Shown piece by piece: positions 26,814-36,833 of a stretch of 51,453 bases of DNA. Position 1 is the stretch's first letter. Every line of letters begins with the position of its first letter. A program made the translations under genes and the position numbers. Source of the DNA: Paracoccaceae bacterium (GTDB lineage: Bacteria > Pseudomonadota > Alphaproteobacteria > Rhodobacterales > Rhodobacteraceae); the NCBI GenBank assembly GCA_902606585.1, contig CACLGX010000010.1:1-51453 (forward strand), written 5' to 3'. The notes under the pieces were generated by a model, which ran no database searches, was not told where the DNA came from, and worked only from the letters and a program-made list of their open reading frames with translations.

Positions 26814-28496
26814 TTATTTATCATCGGTTTTTAAAGCAGCGCCAAGGATATCACCTAATGACGCGCCACTATCAGAGGAACCATACTGTTGAACAGCTTC
26901 CTTTTCTTCAGCGATTTCTCTTGCTTTAATCGAAACACCAAGTTTTCTTGTCTTATTATCAATATTGGTTACTCGAACATCAACTTTGTCACCGATACTA
27001 AATCTTTCTGCCCTTTGTTCAGCTCGATCTCGTGAAAGGTCAGATTTGCGAATAAATGACTTCATACCTTCATATTCTACTTCAATTCCACCTTCTTCTA
27101 TAGATTTTATTTCCACTGTGATTACTGAACCGCGTTTTACATTTCCGGTAGCTTCAGCAAACTTATCTCCGCCCAACGCTTTTATAGATAAACTAATTCG
27201 CTCTTTTTCCACGTCGACTTCGGATACAACTGCTTTAACTACATCGCTCTTATTAAAGTTCTGTAATGCATCTTCTCCACGCTCATCCCAAGAAATGTCA
27301 CTTAAATGGACCATTCCATCAATGTCTCCTTGGAGGCCTATGAACAATCCAAACTCAGTGATATTTTTAACTTCTCCTTCAACTTCTGTCCCTTCAGGAT
27401 GCGCTTCAGCAAATACTTCCCACGGATTCCGCATTGTTTGCTTCAGTCCAAGTGAGACACGCCGCTTTGCATCATCTATTTCAAGGACCATAACTTCAAC
27501 TTCTTGGCTGGTAGAGACAATTTTGCCTGGATGAACGTTTTTCTTTGTCCAAGACATTTCTGAAACGTGGACTAATCCCTCAACGCCAGCCTCTAATTCA
27601 ACAAATGCACCGTAGTCAGTTATATTCGTGACAACTCCTTTGTGAGTAGACTCAAGAGGATATTTTGCCTCAACTATCGACCATGGATCTTCTTCAAGTT
27701 GTTTCATTCCAAGACTAATGCGATGGGTGTCTTTGTTTATTTTTATAACTTGAACTTTGATAGATTGACCAATTGTAAGAATTTCTGAAGGATGATTAAT
27801 CCGTCTCCAGGCCATATCTGTGACATGGAGAAGCCCGTCCACACCACCTAAGTCAACAAATGCGCCGTATTCAGTGATATTTTTCACAATGCCTTCTGCA
27901 TCCATACCTTCTGCAAGGTTGCCGATCACTTCGGCGCGCTGTTCCGCTCTGCTTTCTTCTAGTATTGAACGGCGGGATACAACGATATTACCTCTGCGGC
28001 GATCCATTTTAAGAATTTGAAACGGTTGTTTCATTCCCATCAGTGGCCCAGCATCTCGAATTGGTCGAACATCTACTTGCGATCCCGGAAGGAATGCGAC
28101 TGCCCCACCTAAATCAACCGTAAAGCCGCCTTTCACCCTTCCAAAAATGGCACCATCTACTCTTTCATCACTGGAGTGAGCTTTTTCAAGCCTATCCCAG
28201 GCTTCTTCTCGTCGCGCCATTTCTCGTGAAACAACTGCTTCGCCCTTTGAATTTTCAACCTGGCGCAAAAATACTTCTACTTCATCACCAACTGCAACTT
28301 CAGGAGCTTCTCCAGGGTCTGCAAACTCTTTGAGTTCAACCCTACCCTCCATTTTATAGCCAACATCTACAATGGCAAAGCCTGCTTCGACGGCAATAAC
28401 TTTACCTTTTACTACTGAATTTTCTTGAGGTGTATCTATTTCAAAGCTTTCTTTCAGTAGAGCTTCGAATTCTTCCATTGATGCATTTTGAGCCAT
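26814..28496 (-). CDS. rpsA: 30S ribosomal protein S1
   Basis: The 560-residue protein is built of six S1 (OB-fold) repeats; typical units are GIVKNITEYGAFVDLGGVDGLLHVTDM, VVTNITDYGAFVELE-type and EVKNITEFGLFIGLQ-type segments, spaced about 85-90 residues. S1 brings mRNA to the 30S subunit and helps unfold structured leaders. Length is standard for bacterial S1. It is preceded by a terminator and its own promoter, so it can be expressed apart from cmk. A ribosome site AAGGA lies 12 nt before the ATG, longer than usual. Confidence 0.97.
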   Translation of the reverse strand: MAQNASMEEFEALLKESFEIDTPQENSVVKGKVIAVEAGFAIVDVGYKMEGRVELKEFADPGEAPEVAVGDEVEVFLRQVENSKGEAVVSREMARREEAWDRLEKAHSSDERVDGAIFGRVKGGFTVDLGGAVAFLPGSQVDVRPIRDAGPLMGMKQPFQILKMDRRRGNIVVSRRSILEESRAEQRAEVIGNLAEGMDAEGIVKNITEYGAFVDLGGVDGLLHVTDMAWRRINHPSEILTIGQSIKVQVIKINKDTHRISLGMKQLEEDPWSIVEAKYPLESTHKGVVTNITDYGAFVELEAGVEGLVHVSEMSWTKKNVHPGKIVSTSQEVEVMVLEIDDAKRRVSLGLKQTMRNPWEVFAEAHPEGTEVEGEVKNITEFGLFIGLQGDIDGMVHLSDISWDERGEDALQNFNKSDVVKAVVSEVDVEKERISLSIKALGGDKFAEATGNVKRGSVITVEIKSIEEGGIEVEYEGMKSFIRKSDLSRDRAEQRAERFSIGDKVDVRVTNIDNKTRKLGVSIKAREIAEEKEAVQQYGSSDSGASLGDILGAALKTDDK

Positions 28497-28558
28497 GAGG
28501 TCTCATCTTCCTTTTTTAATGTGTTGTTTCTGGCCGTGCGGTTGGTTCCGCTGGTCTT

Positions 28559-28587
28559 TGAATAAAATTGTCCAATTAAAACGTCAA
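28559..28587 (-). promoter_or_regulatory. Predicted rpsA promoter
   Basis: On the minus strand TTGACG (28582-28587) and TATTCA (28559-28564) are 17 nt apart. The -35 box is 5 of 6. It begins where the U-tract of the preceding terminator ends, which supports an independent start for rpsA. Confidence 0.5.
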
Positions 28588-28609
28588 AAGGGCCGGTTTA
28601 ATCCGACCC
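28586..28609 (-). terminator. Terminator between cmk and rpsA
   Basis: On the minus strand gggtcgg pairs with ccggccc (7 bp, one G-U) around the loop attaaa, followed by tttt. It would end transcripts arriving from aroA-cmk, or act as an attenuator in front of rpsA. Confidence 0.6.
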
Positions 28610-28759
28610 GCTAAAACGTTGCGCGGTTGTGCGCTTATCTCTAGTTTCAACATTGATGGGCGGTGTATTATGAATAAATACTATATTCAAGTTATATTTT
28701 TCAATTTATCTTTATTCTTTTAAACAATTCATCGAATCGATAGGATCATTTTTAGCTAA

Positions 28760-29368
28760 TTAAATTTTAGTCTGAATATAATTGAAAACTTTATCTACTG
28801 CCTCATTTATTGATAATTTTGAAGTATCAAATATTTTAGCATCTTTTGCCGCAATCATTGGTGAAGATCTGCGAGTTTGATCTCGTTCGTCTCTTTGTCT
28901 TATTTGTTCGAGGATTGTTTCGAAGCTTATTTTTTTATCATGCCTGTTCAGTTCAACGTATCTTCGTTTAGCTCGCGCTTCTAAAGAAGCTGTGAGAAAA
29001 ATTTTAATCTTTGCATCGGGACAAACTACGGTTCCGATATCTCTTCCGTCTAAAACAGCGCCTGGCATTTTTTGTGAAAAATTTCGCTGAAATTCAAGAA
29101 GGGCGGCTCTGACTTCAGGAATCGAAGCTATTTCACTAGCGGCTTGAGCTATTTCTGGTTTTTGGAGATCATATTTGTCTAAGTCATTGCTTTCCAGGCT
29201 TCGAGCAGCAGCAATAGGTTGATATCCTTCCAAATACTTAGCCCCAATTGCTCTGTAAAGTTTCCCAGTATCCAAATAGTTAAATTGCAATTTTTCTGAT
29301 ATAGCTTTTGATACTGTTCCTTTGCCTGAGGCAGCTGGCCCATCTATAGCTATTACTGTTTGGCTCAT
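28760..29368 (-). CDS. cmk: Cytidylate kinase
   Basis: The 202-residue P-loop kinase starts with [15 protein letters not shown] and has [26 protein letters not shown] and [12 protein letters not shown], all signatures of Cmk, which phosphorylates CMP and dCMP. Its ATG overlaps the stop codon of aroA by 4 nt (ATGA), so the pair is translationally coupled. The arrangement aroA-cmk-rpsA is widespread in proteobacteria. Confidence 0.95.
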   Translation of the reverse strand: MSQTVIAIDGPAASGKGTVSKAISEKLQFNYLDTGKLYRAIGAKYLEGYQPIAAARSLESNDLDKYDLQKPEIAQAASEIASIPEVRAALLEFQRNFSQKMPGAVLDGRDIGTVVCPDAKIKIFLTASLEARAKRRYVELNRHDKKISFETILEQIRQRDERDQTRRSSPMIAAKDAKIFDTSKLSINEAVDKVFNYIQTKI

Positions 29369-30717
29369 TGCTGCAGCTTCTGAAAATTTGCTCCAATTTG
29401 GGTCATCAAACTTTCAAAACTTGGGAAAGAGGTAGTTATTGGACTGCTATCATCGATGGTAATCCCACGTTTGCTAGCCATACCCATAACAAGAAACGAC
29501 ATTGCTATCCTATGATCCAGAAAGGTTTCGCAAAAACCGCCCCCATCTACTCCATCTATTTCACGGCCTTCCACCGACCACCAATCTTCACCTTCTTCTA
29601 TCTTGAGACCGTTTGACTTTAACCCTTTTGCCATTGCATCTATCCGATCACTTTCCTTGACTCTTAACTCGCGGACATCTCGCATCATTGTTTTCCCTTT
29701 TGAAAATGCAGCAACAACCGACAGAATAGGATATTCGTCTATCATACTCGCGGCTCTTTCTGGAGGTACGTCAATTCCCTTCATATTGGGCGAAAACTTT
29801 GCTCGAATGTCGGCCATTGGTTCACCCCCCTGAAGATTTTCGTTTTCGAAGGTTATATTTGCATTCATTTCTTTAAGAGTATTGAACAAACCAGAACGCG
29901 TAGGATTTAGCCCAATATTGGTCACTATGATATCAGACCCTTCGGTTATCAATGCTGCACAAACCGGAAAAGCCGCGCTCGAGGGATCTCTTGGGACTCT
30001 TATTTCCTGAGCCTTAAGTTCGGGATAACCCTCGAGCTTGATTATATTTCCCTCACTTGTTTCTTCCGATTGAATTTTAGTTCCAAAACCTTGAAGCATC
30101 CTTTCAGTATGGTCCCTGGTTTTTTCTTTTTCAATTACCGTTGTTGTTCCAGGAGAGTTTAAACCAGCAAATAATATGGCCGATTTAATTTGGGCAGAGG
30201 CTACCGGTGTTTTATAGGTTATTGGAATAGGCGCAGCAGATCCAACTACAGTTATGGGAAGTTTACCGTTTCTTCGACTGAAAGTTTTCGCACCAAATAG
30301 ATTTAGAGGTTCCGTTATCCTTTTCATTGGTCGTTTGTTAAGGCTGGCGTCTCCTGTAAAAGTAGCTGTAATATCAGATGTTGACATTGCTCCCATTATA
30401 AGGCGGACGCCTGTTCCAGAGTTTCCACAATCTATAACTTTTTCAGGCTCAGCAAATCCTCCAACACCAAAGCCATCAACTGTCCACTCTCCATTTCTAT
30501 GTTTTTCAACTAATGCTCCAAATGAGGTCATTGCTTTTGCCGTGTCTATGACATCTTGACCTTCAAGAAGACCATGGATCTTGGTTCTTCCAATCGACAA
30601 TGCACCTAGAATTAATGATCGATGAGATATTGATTTATCACCAGGTACCTTTGCTTGGCCACGCAGATTAGTAACGCGTGTCGATAACATCGGGATAGGT
30701 TTCTCGAGCCCTGACAT
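29365..30717 (-). CDS. aroA: EPSP synthase (3-phosphoshikimate 1-carboxyvinyltransferase)
   Basis: The 450-residue enzyme joins phosphoenolpyruvate to shikimate-3-phosphate in the shikimate pathway. [31 protein letters not shown] and [14 protein letters not shown] are recognisable, as is the C-terminal [12 protein letters not shown]. Length and the LLEGQDV segment resemble class II enzymes such as Agrobacterium CP4. The glycine of the NSGTG loop is retained, whereas CP4 has alanine at its glyphosate-tolerance position. The product feeds tryptophan synthesis, including trpF and trpB downstream. Confidence 0.95.
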   Translation of the reverse strand: MSGLEKPIPMLSTRVTNLRGQAKVPGDKSISHRSLILGALSIGRTKIHGLLEGQDVIDTAKAMTSFGALVEKHRNGEWTVDGFGVGGFAEPEKVIDCGNSGTGVRLIMGAMSTSDITATFTGDASLNKRPMKRITEPLNLFGAKTFSRRNGKLPITVVGSAAPIPITYKTPVASAQIKSAILFAGLNSPGTTTVIEKEKTRDHTERMLQGFGTKIQSEETSEGNIIKLEGYPELKAQEIRVPRDPSSAAFPVCAALITEGSDIIVTNIGLNPTRSGLFNTLKEMNANITFENENLQGGEPMADIRAKFSPNMKGIDVPPERAASMIDEYPILSVVAAFSKGKTMMRDVRELRVKESDRIDAMAKGLKSNGLKIEEGEDWWSVEGREIDGVDGGGFCETFLDHRIAMSFLVMGMASKRGITIDDSSPITTSFPSFESLMTQIGANFQKLQQ

Positions 30718-30848
30718 TCTTTTACCTTACCTTATTCTTTTGACCTGATACCTGATGAAAACAAAAGCGTCCATTAACAAATCATTCCAAATAGATTTAT
30801 TTAGAAACTTTTTAATATTGACACTAGCGTTAGTTTGAATAGGCAATT

Positions 30849-31565
30849 TCAAGCAATAAATGTAAGATAATAAGGAGTTCTTTCCTCCTTTAAGGCTTTT
30901 ATCTCATAGCGTGTTGAAACCCAATCTTGCCAAGGAGTGCGCCAGTCAGAAGCATCATTTGCCAGCCACTCAAAACCTGCTTTTGGTACTTCTTGAAGAG
31001 CTTGCCTTACATAGTCTTCAATATCTGTAGCTATTCTTAAAAAGCTCCCAGGTTTCATGGACTTATAAAGAGGGATTAGAAATTCTTGTGTTACAAATCT
31101 CCTGCGATGGTGCCTTTTTTTGGGCCAAGGATCTGGGTACAAAACAAAAACTTTCGAAATGGAATTCTTAGCCAATACATCAAATAGGTTTCGAATATCT
31201 CCATCATACAACTTAATATTTTGGCAAGGATTAGCCCTTAATTTACCCATCAACTTTGCTACACCATTTTGGTACGGCTCACAGCCAATGAAGCCTATAT
31301 CTGGATTTAGTCTGGCCTGATGGATAAGATGCTCTCCTCCACCAAAACCAATTTCTAACCAAACCGATTTTCCATCAAATATTTCAGATAATTTAATTTT
31401 TTTTCTTTTAGGATTTTCCACCCAAGAAATATTTCCAAGAGAATATTTTTTAAATTCAGTAAGCAAAGCGTCTGTCTGTTTAGCACTGAGGCTCTTACCC
31501 TTAAATCGGCCATAGAAGTTTCGCCATTCAGTTCCATTTTTATCATGACTAATTTTACTACACAT
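30849..31565 (-). CDS. trmB: tRNA (guanine-N7-)-methyltransferase TrmB
   Basis: The 238-residue protein has the SAM motif WLEIGFGGGEHL, IGCEPYQNGVAKL and the family hallmark YPDPWPKKRHHRRRF. TrmB places m7G46 in the variable loop of tRNAs. I take ATG 31565; an in-frame TTG lies one codon upstream. It is 31 nt after metK, which supplies its SAM cofactor, and is followed by 131 nt without a gene before aroA. Confidence 0.93.
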   Translation of the reverse strand: MCSKISHDKNGTEWRNFYGRFKGKSLSAKQTDALLTEFKKYSLGNISWVENPKRKKIKLSEIFDGKSVWLEIGFGGGEHLIHQARLNPDIGFIGCEPYQNGVAKLMGKLRANPCQNIKLYDGDIRNLFDVLAKNSISKVFVLYPDPWPKKRHHRRRFVTQEFLIPLYKSMKPGSFLRIATDIEDYVRQALQEVPKAGFEWLANDASDWRTPWQDWVSTRYEIKALKEERTPYYLTFIA

Positions 31566-31596
31566 CAATAAGTTCTATTTAAGACTTTTGACTAAA

Positions 31597-32793
31597 CTAT
31601 GCTTTATTCTGCATGCAAGTGGCTTTAAGTTCATCTATCAAATCAAGTTTTTCCCAACTAAATCCACCGTCTCGCTCGGGCTTACGGCCAAAGTGTCCAT
31701 AAGCTGCAGTTCTTTGGTATATAGGTTTGTTTAGCCCAAGACGCGTCCTTATTCCCATTGGTGTTAGGTCCATACAAGAAGCAATTGCATTTTCTATAGT
31801 TTCTTCGGCAACAATCCCGGTACCGAATGTATCTGCATAAATAGAAAGAGGCTTTGCCACTCCAATAGCATAGCTTAACTGTATTGAACATTTTTTGGCT
31901 AGATTGGCGCCAACTATATTTTTGGCCAAATATCGTGCGGCATAGGCTGCTGAACGATCAACTTTTGTTGGATCCTTTCCTGAAAACGCTCCCCCTCCGT
32001 GTGGTGCTGCGCCTCCATATGTATCAACGATTATTTTCCGGCCTGTTAAACCGGCATCTCCATCAGGACCACCAATAACAAATTTTCCAGTTGGGTTTAC
32101 ATGCCATTTAGTTTTATTTGATATCCAATTTTCTGGTAAAACTTCTCTAATATATGGTTCAACAACTGAGCGGACGTCTGCAGAGGTCATTTTTTCATCA
32201 AGGTGCTGGGTCGATAAAACTATAGATGTTACACCAGTTGGTATTCCATCCTGATATTTTATGGATAACTGGGATTTAGCATCAGGACCCAAAGTTGGCT
32301 CAGTCCCATTTTTTCTAACTTCTGCTAAACGCCGAAGAATCTCGTGAGAATATTGGATAGGAGCAGGCATTAGATCTTCTGTTTCATCAGTAGCATATCC
32401 AAACATTATCCCTTGGTCGCCGGCACCCTCATCCTTGTTGGCACTAGCATTAACTCCTTGGGCTATATGAGCAGATTGCTCGTGCAATAAGTTCGTAACT
32501 TCTACAGTCTGATGATGAAATTTTTCCTGTTCGTATCCGATATCCTTGATACATGACCGTGCAATCTGATCAATCTGACCCATGTAATTTTTTAAAATAT
32601 TTTTATCAGAAAGCCCAACCTCACCTCCTATTACGATCCTATTAGTGGTCGCAAATGTTTCGCAGGCTACTCTTGCTTCAGGCTCCTCTGATATGAAAGC
32701 ATCTAAAACGGCGTCAGATATTCGATCGCAAACTTTATCTGGATGTCCTTCAGATACCGACTCAGATGTAAATATATAGTTACTTCTGCCCAA
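31597..32793 (-). CDS. metK: S-adenosylmethionine synthetase
   Basis: The 398-residue enzyme makes SAM from methionine and [41 protein letters not shown] and [16 protein letters not shown] are MetK signatures. The start is a TTG at 32793: the protein must begin just before YIFTSES, no ATG or GTG is available there, and GGAGA stands 7 nt upstream. Only 23 nt separate it from lnt, so no SAM riboswitch can fit in front of it; it depends on the upstream operon or an internal promoter. Confidence 0.96.
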   Translation of the reverse strand: MGRSNYIFTSESVSEGHPDKVCDRISDAVLDAFISEEPEARVACETFATTNRIVIGGEVGLSDKNILKNYMGQIDQIARSCIKDIGYEQEKFHHQTVEVTNLLHEQSAHIAQGVNASANKDEGAGDQGIMFGYATDETEDLMPAPIQYSHEILRRLAEVRKNGTEPTLGPDAKSQLSIKYQDGIPTGVTSIVLSTQHLDEKMTSADVRSVVEPYIREVLPENWISNKTKWHVNPTGKFVIGGPDGDAGLTGRKIIVDTYGGAAPHGGGAFSGKDPTKVDRSAAYAARYLAKNIVGANLAKKCSIQLSYAIGVAKPLSIYADTFGTGIVAEETIENAIASCMDLTPMGIRTRLGLNKPIYQRTAAYGHFGRKPERDGGFSWEKLDLIDELKATCMQNKA

Positions 32794-32816
32794 TTTTTTT
32801 CTCCAGATTTTAACGA

Positions 32817-34310
32817 TTAATTCTCTATTCTGATATTCCTGTGATTAATAATTTTTTTGTTCAGAAATGCAATAACCATAGTCAACAAAACTGATGATAA
32901 AAATATCAAGTCCCCAAATAATCCGTATATTGTGTTGTGTTTGCGGGACGGAATAAAAGAATCTAAGTAACCGGATTTATTGATTGAAAGATTGTCGATA
33001 ACCTTGCCGTTAGCATCAATAATAGCCGAAATTCCAGTATTAGCTACTCGGATTACCGGTAAGCCGTATTCTATCGCTCTAATTCGAAGTTGTGCCAAAT
33101 GTTGTTGTGGCCCAATTGACTTTCCAAACCATGCATCATTTGTAATTTGTAATATGAAATCGGCATCTGTGACTGAAGGTTTCAAGAAATTTGAGAATAT
33201 AGCTTCGTAACATATCAACGGAACAAATTTTAGCCCATTGGGTAGATTTAAGAGTTTAGACCCTTTTCCTTTTTTGAATCCCCACCCAAATAAGTTTGAT
33301 TGTTCAGAAATTTTAAAATAACTTTTTAAATTTATGAAAGGTAAATATTCCCCAAAGGGAACAAGTTTAGCTTTATCATAGAAAACAGTTTCTTGGTTTT
33401 TATTCTCAATAATGAGCGAATTTTTTAAAAAGTTTGTTGGGTCAATTTGTAAAGCTCCAAATATTAGTATGCTTTCCTCTGAAGCTTTTCGCATTTTACT
33501 TAGTTCGTCAAATGCTGAGCTATAAGGTAAATATAGAGACGTTTCTGGCCATATTACTATGTCAGGTTTTGGCTGCTGAGCGGTCATTTCGATCATCTGT
33601 TCAAAAAAAACAGGAGCAAACTCTTGTGACCATTTCTTTTCTTGAACCGCATTGGGTTGAATTAAACGGACGCTCACATTTAATTTTTTTTGGGGTTCGT
33701 TTTCAAAAAAATAAGGAACAAAAAATAGAGCACTGGTTGTACAAATAGCTAAAAGAGCGTTAATTTTTGTTCTAATTTGTAGAGTAACAGCAATCATAAA
33801 ACAGGTTAATAATAAAAATAAACTTAGTCCATAAGGTCCTAGTAGAGAAAGCCATTTTTCTGCTTTAGTATCTAGCAAAGTGTATGAAATAGTAGCCCAG
33901 GGAAACCCTGTTAATAAATACAAACGACAATATTCCGCCAAACTTAAACCTATCACAATTCCGATGGACGAGAGATAATAATGGCCTAAGAAGGCAAATA
34001 GCGCCCAAATTAAAGCTAAAAAGCTTGGCAAAGCTATTAAAGCAATCGGAGCTATCCAACCATGAACCCATGGTTCAACAAAGAAAGGTTCTACTATCCA
34101 GATTAACGAAATAGCAAAATATCCAAATCCAAATTGAAAAGTTTCTTTGAAGATGTTTTTAGGAATATCATTTTTAATGACAAGCAAAAACCATAAGATC
34201 AAGGACAGAATGCTCAAATACCATAAAGCCCAAGGATTATTTCCTAATGCACATATACTTCCTAAAATTAAAGGAATAGCGTTTGATTTATTCGGCAGCT
34301 TTAATCGCAT
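32817..34310 (-). CDS. lnt: Apolipoprotein N-acyltransferase
   Basis: The 497-residue inner-membrane enzyme has several N-terminal helices and a C-terminal nitrilase domain with the Glu-Lys-Cys triad: [22 protein letters not shown] and PLICYEAIF. Lnt adds the third acyl chain to lipoproteins in the periplasm. Its start overlaps the corC gene by 23 nt, and the order corC-lnt is classic. The proposed ATG has only a poor ribosome site, so coupling to corC translation is likely. Confidence 0.94.
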   Translation of the reverse strand: MRLKLPNKSNAIPLILGSICALGNNPWALWYLSILSLILWFLLVIKNDIPKNIFKETFQFGFGYFAISLIWIVEPFFVEPWVHGWIAPIALIALPSFLALIWALFAFLGHYYLSSIGIVIGLSLAEYCRLYLLTGFPWATISYTLLDTKAEKWLSLLGPYGLSLFLLLTCFMIAVTLQIRTKINALLAICTTSALFFVPYFFENEPQKKLNVSVRLIQPNAVQEKKWSQEFAPVFFEQMIEMTAQQPKPDIVIWPETSLYLPYSSAFDELSKMRKASEESILIFGALQIDPTNFLKNSLIIENKNQETVFYDKAKLVPFGEYLPFINLKSYFKISEQSNLFGWGFKKGKGSKLLNLPNGLKFVPLICYEAIFSNFLKPSVTDADFILQITNDAWFGKSIGPQQHLAQLRIRAIEYGLPVIRVANTGISAIIDANGKVIDNLSINKSGYLDSFIPSRKHNTIYGLFGDLIFLSSVLLTMVIAFLNKKIINHRNIRIEN

Positions 34311-35187
34311 CTGGCAATCTTAGGCGTAATTTTTTTACTCGACGGGGGTCTGCCTCTATTATTTCGAATTCAATACCGTGAGGGTGGGGTACAATTTCAC
34401 CCCGCACAGGAACACGACCAGCTAATATAAAAACTAAACCACCAAAGGTATCTATTTCCTCTGCATCTATAGATGCTTCGTTCGTTAGGTCCAACCCTGT
34501 TTCTTCTCTAAATTCCCGCAATGATGTTTTTGCTGTAGCCAAATATTGACCAGGTTTCTCGAGAAGCCAATCTTTTTGGTTTGCTTCGTCATGCTCATCT
34601 TCAATATCTCCAACTACTTGCTCAATCAAATCTTCAATTGTGACAAGACCGTCAACTCCACCATATTCGTCAATTACAAGAGCCATATGTGTTCTCTCTG
34701 CCTGCATTTTTGCAAGCAAAACTCCCAACGACATAGAAGGTGGAACAAAAAGTAGATTTCTTAAAATATTTTTTATTAGAAATGGACCGATGTCGTCGCT
34801 GGAATTCGATTCTAAAATGAAGTCCTTAAAGTGGACAAAGCCCAGCGGACTATCCAAGGTGTTTTCGTAGACCGGTAAGCGAGTGAGTGCTGTATTTTTA
34901 AAAGTATCAAATAGCTCATCTTTTGTAATTGTATCATGCACTGCCACGATCTCTGCTTTTGGAATTGAAACATCTTCCACGCTTAGCCTTAGAAGGTTGC
35001 CTACTTCATTACTAGCTTCACGTTTTAAATGTACTAAATCTTCGTTCTTAGCCAATTCTTCTACTTTATTGCCAAACGAAAATAGGCTTGCAACTCGTGC
35101 AAGAATATTCACTGGTTTTTTTTCTGAGTTACCGTTGTTCAGCTGCGCGCTACGCGCTGCACTCGAGGATCCGTCTGTATCGCCCAT
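34288..35187 (-). CDS. corC: CorC/HlyC-type CBS-domain protein (YbeX)
   Basis: The 299-residue soluble protein has a CBS pair (from VEDVSIPKAEIVAV through VDEYGGVDGLVTIEDLIEQVVGDIEDEHD) and a C-terminal CorC_HlyC domain (FGGLVFILAGRVPVRGE). It lacks the DUF21 membrane domain, which fits YbeX/CorC, linked in E. coli to magnesium efflux and ribosome homeostasis. It follows ybeY by 31 nt in the conserved miaB-phoH-ybeY-corC-lnt row. Confidence 0.88.
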   Translation of the reverse strand: MGDTDGSSSAARSAQLNNGNSEKKPVNILARVASLFSFGNKVEELAKNEDLVHLKREASNEVGNLLRLSVEDVSIPKAEIVAVHDTITKDELFDTFKNTALTRLPVYENTLDSPLGFVHFKDFILESNSSDDIGPFLIKNILRNLLFVPPSMSLGVLLAKMQAERTHMALVIDEYGGVDGLVTIEDLIEQVVGDIEDEHDEANQKDWLLEKPGQYLATAKTSLREFREETGLDLTNEASIDAEEIDTFGGLVFILAGRVPVRGEIVPHPHGIEFEIIEADPRRVKKLRLRLPDAIKAAE

Positions 35188-35218
35188 TTTTCCATTCCGC
35201 TAAAAAGCGCTATAAGTT

Positions 35219-35707
35219 TCATAAATATGGATTACTTATACCCAGGTTTGCAAGTACTTGCACCTCAATTTTTTCCATTTCTGCTGCATTTTTTTCTTCT
35301 TCATGATCATAGCCTAGTAAATGGAGCACTGAGTGTATAATCAAATGGTATACATGGTCTTCAAATTTGATTTTTGAAACGCCTGCTTCTTTTTTACATA
35401 CTTCGTAAGCGATTGCTATGTCGCCCAATTCGAAAGGATCAGTACTAGCTTTAAATTTTGAGATACTCTTTGTAGCATAATTTCCAGCCTTTGAGGGAAA
35501 GGATAATACATTTGTAGTATTATTTTTGCCTCTGAATTGCGCGTTCAATTCCTTAATTTTTTCGCCACTGCATGCGAGAACACAGCAAATAAAATTTTCA
35601 GATTTCAAATTTAACTGTGAAAGTGTTTCTTTAAAAGCGGCGTTTGCTATCGAAAATAAATTCAGCGTTTTCCAGCGAGCATCTTCCATAATCAAATCGA
35701 TGCTCAT
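35219..35707 (-). CDS. ybeY: Endoribonuclease YbeY
   Basis: The 162-residue protein holds the zinc motif HSVLHLLGYDH (His-x3-His-x5-His) near its C-terminus and NTTNVLSFP in the middle, both diagnostic of YbeY. It is a single-strand RNase involved in 16S rRNA 3'-end maturation and 70S quality control. It sits 4 nt after phoH, the usual partner. Confidence 0.95.
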   Translation of the reverse strand: MSIDLIMEDARWKTLNLFSIANAAFKETLSQLNLKSENFICCVLACSGEKIKELNAQFRGKNNTTNVLSFPSKAGNYATKSISKFKASTDPFELGDIAIAYEVCKKEAGVSKIKFEDHVYHLIIHSVLHLLGYDHEEEKNAAEMEKIEVQVLANLGISNPYL

Positions 35708-35711
35708 CTCA

Positions 35712-36758
35712 CTACTTTTCCAATTTAACGCTATTTAATTTTCTCTTACTGTCCTCGTCGTATGCTTCAATTATTGATGCTACCAGAGGGTGACGAACAA
35801 CATCGTGAGCTGAAAAATAGTTGAAACTAATTTTTGGTTCTGAGCTTAGTAGCCTTTCAGCTTCTATAAGCCCAGATGTTGCTCCTTTCGGTAAATCAAT
35901 TTGTGATTTGTCCCCAGTTATGGCCATCCTACTTCCCTCACCAAGCCTTGTTAAGAACATTTTCATTTGCATTGAGCTGGCATTCTGGGCCTCGTCTAGT
36001 AAGACAAAGGCATGTGAAAGAGTACGACCTCGCATAAACGCTAAAGGGGCAATTTCAATCCTCTTTTCTTCTATCAGTTTAGATAGTTGTTTGCCTGGAA
36101 GGAAGTCATTCAAGGCATCATACAAAGGCTGCATATAAGGGTCGACTTTATCTTTCATATCACCAGGTAAATACCCTAGTTTTTCTCCAGCCTCTACTGC
36201 TGGACGGCTAAGAACTATTCTGTCGACTTCACCATTAATAAACTTTGATACTGCAACAGCTACAGCAAGATAGGTTTTACCTGTTCCGGCGGGACCGATT
36301 CCGAATGCCAGTTCATTTTTCAAGAGTGAAGATGCAAACGCTCTTTGCGCATTTGTTCGTGGTTCGATTGTTTTCTTTCGTGTTTTTATTTCGAAGTTGG
36401 ATTTCTCAACCATCTCAATTTGCTTGTCCGTTTCAGTGTCATGTTCTATATTGTGGCCGCCTGTAAAATCGCGCAATTCCCGATCAAGGTCACCACTATC
36501 AAGTGATTTTCCATTCTCAAGACGAGTGTAAAGTACCTCTAAGACTATTTTACCAGCGGATCTTGAGATTTTATCGCCAAATAGATTTAACTCATTGCCT
36601 CTTCTAACTATCTGCAATGTCAGTTTTTGTTCTATCTCTGCAAGGTTTTTGTCAAATTCTCCGCAAAGATCAATCAAAAGCCTATTATTGGGAAATTTTA
36701 TATTTGTCTGATCCGGTTGTCTTTGATCTTCTGTTCCTTTTGCTGTTGTGTAGATCAC
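35712..36758 (-). CDS. phoH: PhoH-like ATPase (YbeZ)
   Basis: The protein has Walker A GIGPAGTGKTYLA, Walker B VLLDEAQN and RIVLSRPAVEAGEKLGYLPGD, the PhoH family core. Its PhoH/YbeZ partners interact with YbeY in rRNA processing. No ATG is available at the N-terminus; GTG 36758 has AAGGA 7 nt upstream, while a TTG at 36761 would be only 4 nt away. About 348 residues, normal for the family. Confidence 0.9.
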   Translation of the reverse strand: MIYTTAKGTEDQRQPDQTNIKFPNNRLLIDLCGEFDKNLAEIEQKLTLQIVRRGNELNLFGDKISRSAGKIVLEVLYTRLENGKSLDSGDLDRELRDFTGGHNIEHDTETDKQIEMVEKSNFEIKTRKKTIEPRTNAQRAFASSLLKNELAFGIGPAGTGKTYLAVAVAVSKFINGEVDRIVLSRPAVEAGEKLGYLPGDMKDKVDPYMQPLYDALNDFLPGKQLSKLIEEKRIEIAPLAFMRGRTLSHAFVLLDEAQNASSMQMKMFLTRLGEGSRMAITGDKSQIDLPKGATSGLIEAERLLSSEPKISFNYFSAHDVVRHPLVASIIEAYDEDSKRKLNSVKLEK

Positions 36759-36833
36759 CAACAGTTCCTTTCTTATTATTTATATTTAGGGTGGCGAGCG
36801 CCGTTAAAAAGTTCACCATTTCCTTATATAGCA

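Larger units (their letters stand above)
28497..28759. other. Non-coding gap between cmk and rpsA
   Basis: Read on the minus strand, the 263 nt hold an A+T-rich stretch after cmk, a terminator hairpin (28586-28609), a promoter directly after it (28559-28587) and a leader of about 55 nt with a small GCGG-aaccaa-CCGC stem. The leader could be the site of S1 autoregulation, as known for E. coli rpsA, but no specific structure is recognised. Confidence 0.5.

Noticed and set aside
26965-27534. Long open frame opposite rpsA
   Set aside because: It mirrors the S1 repeats on the complementary strand, is Ser/Pro/Thr-rich and has no ribosome site or recognisable motif.
32794-32816. SAM riboswitch in front of metK
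   Set aside because: Only 23 nt separate lnt and metK, too short for any SAM riboswitch class.
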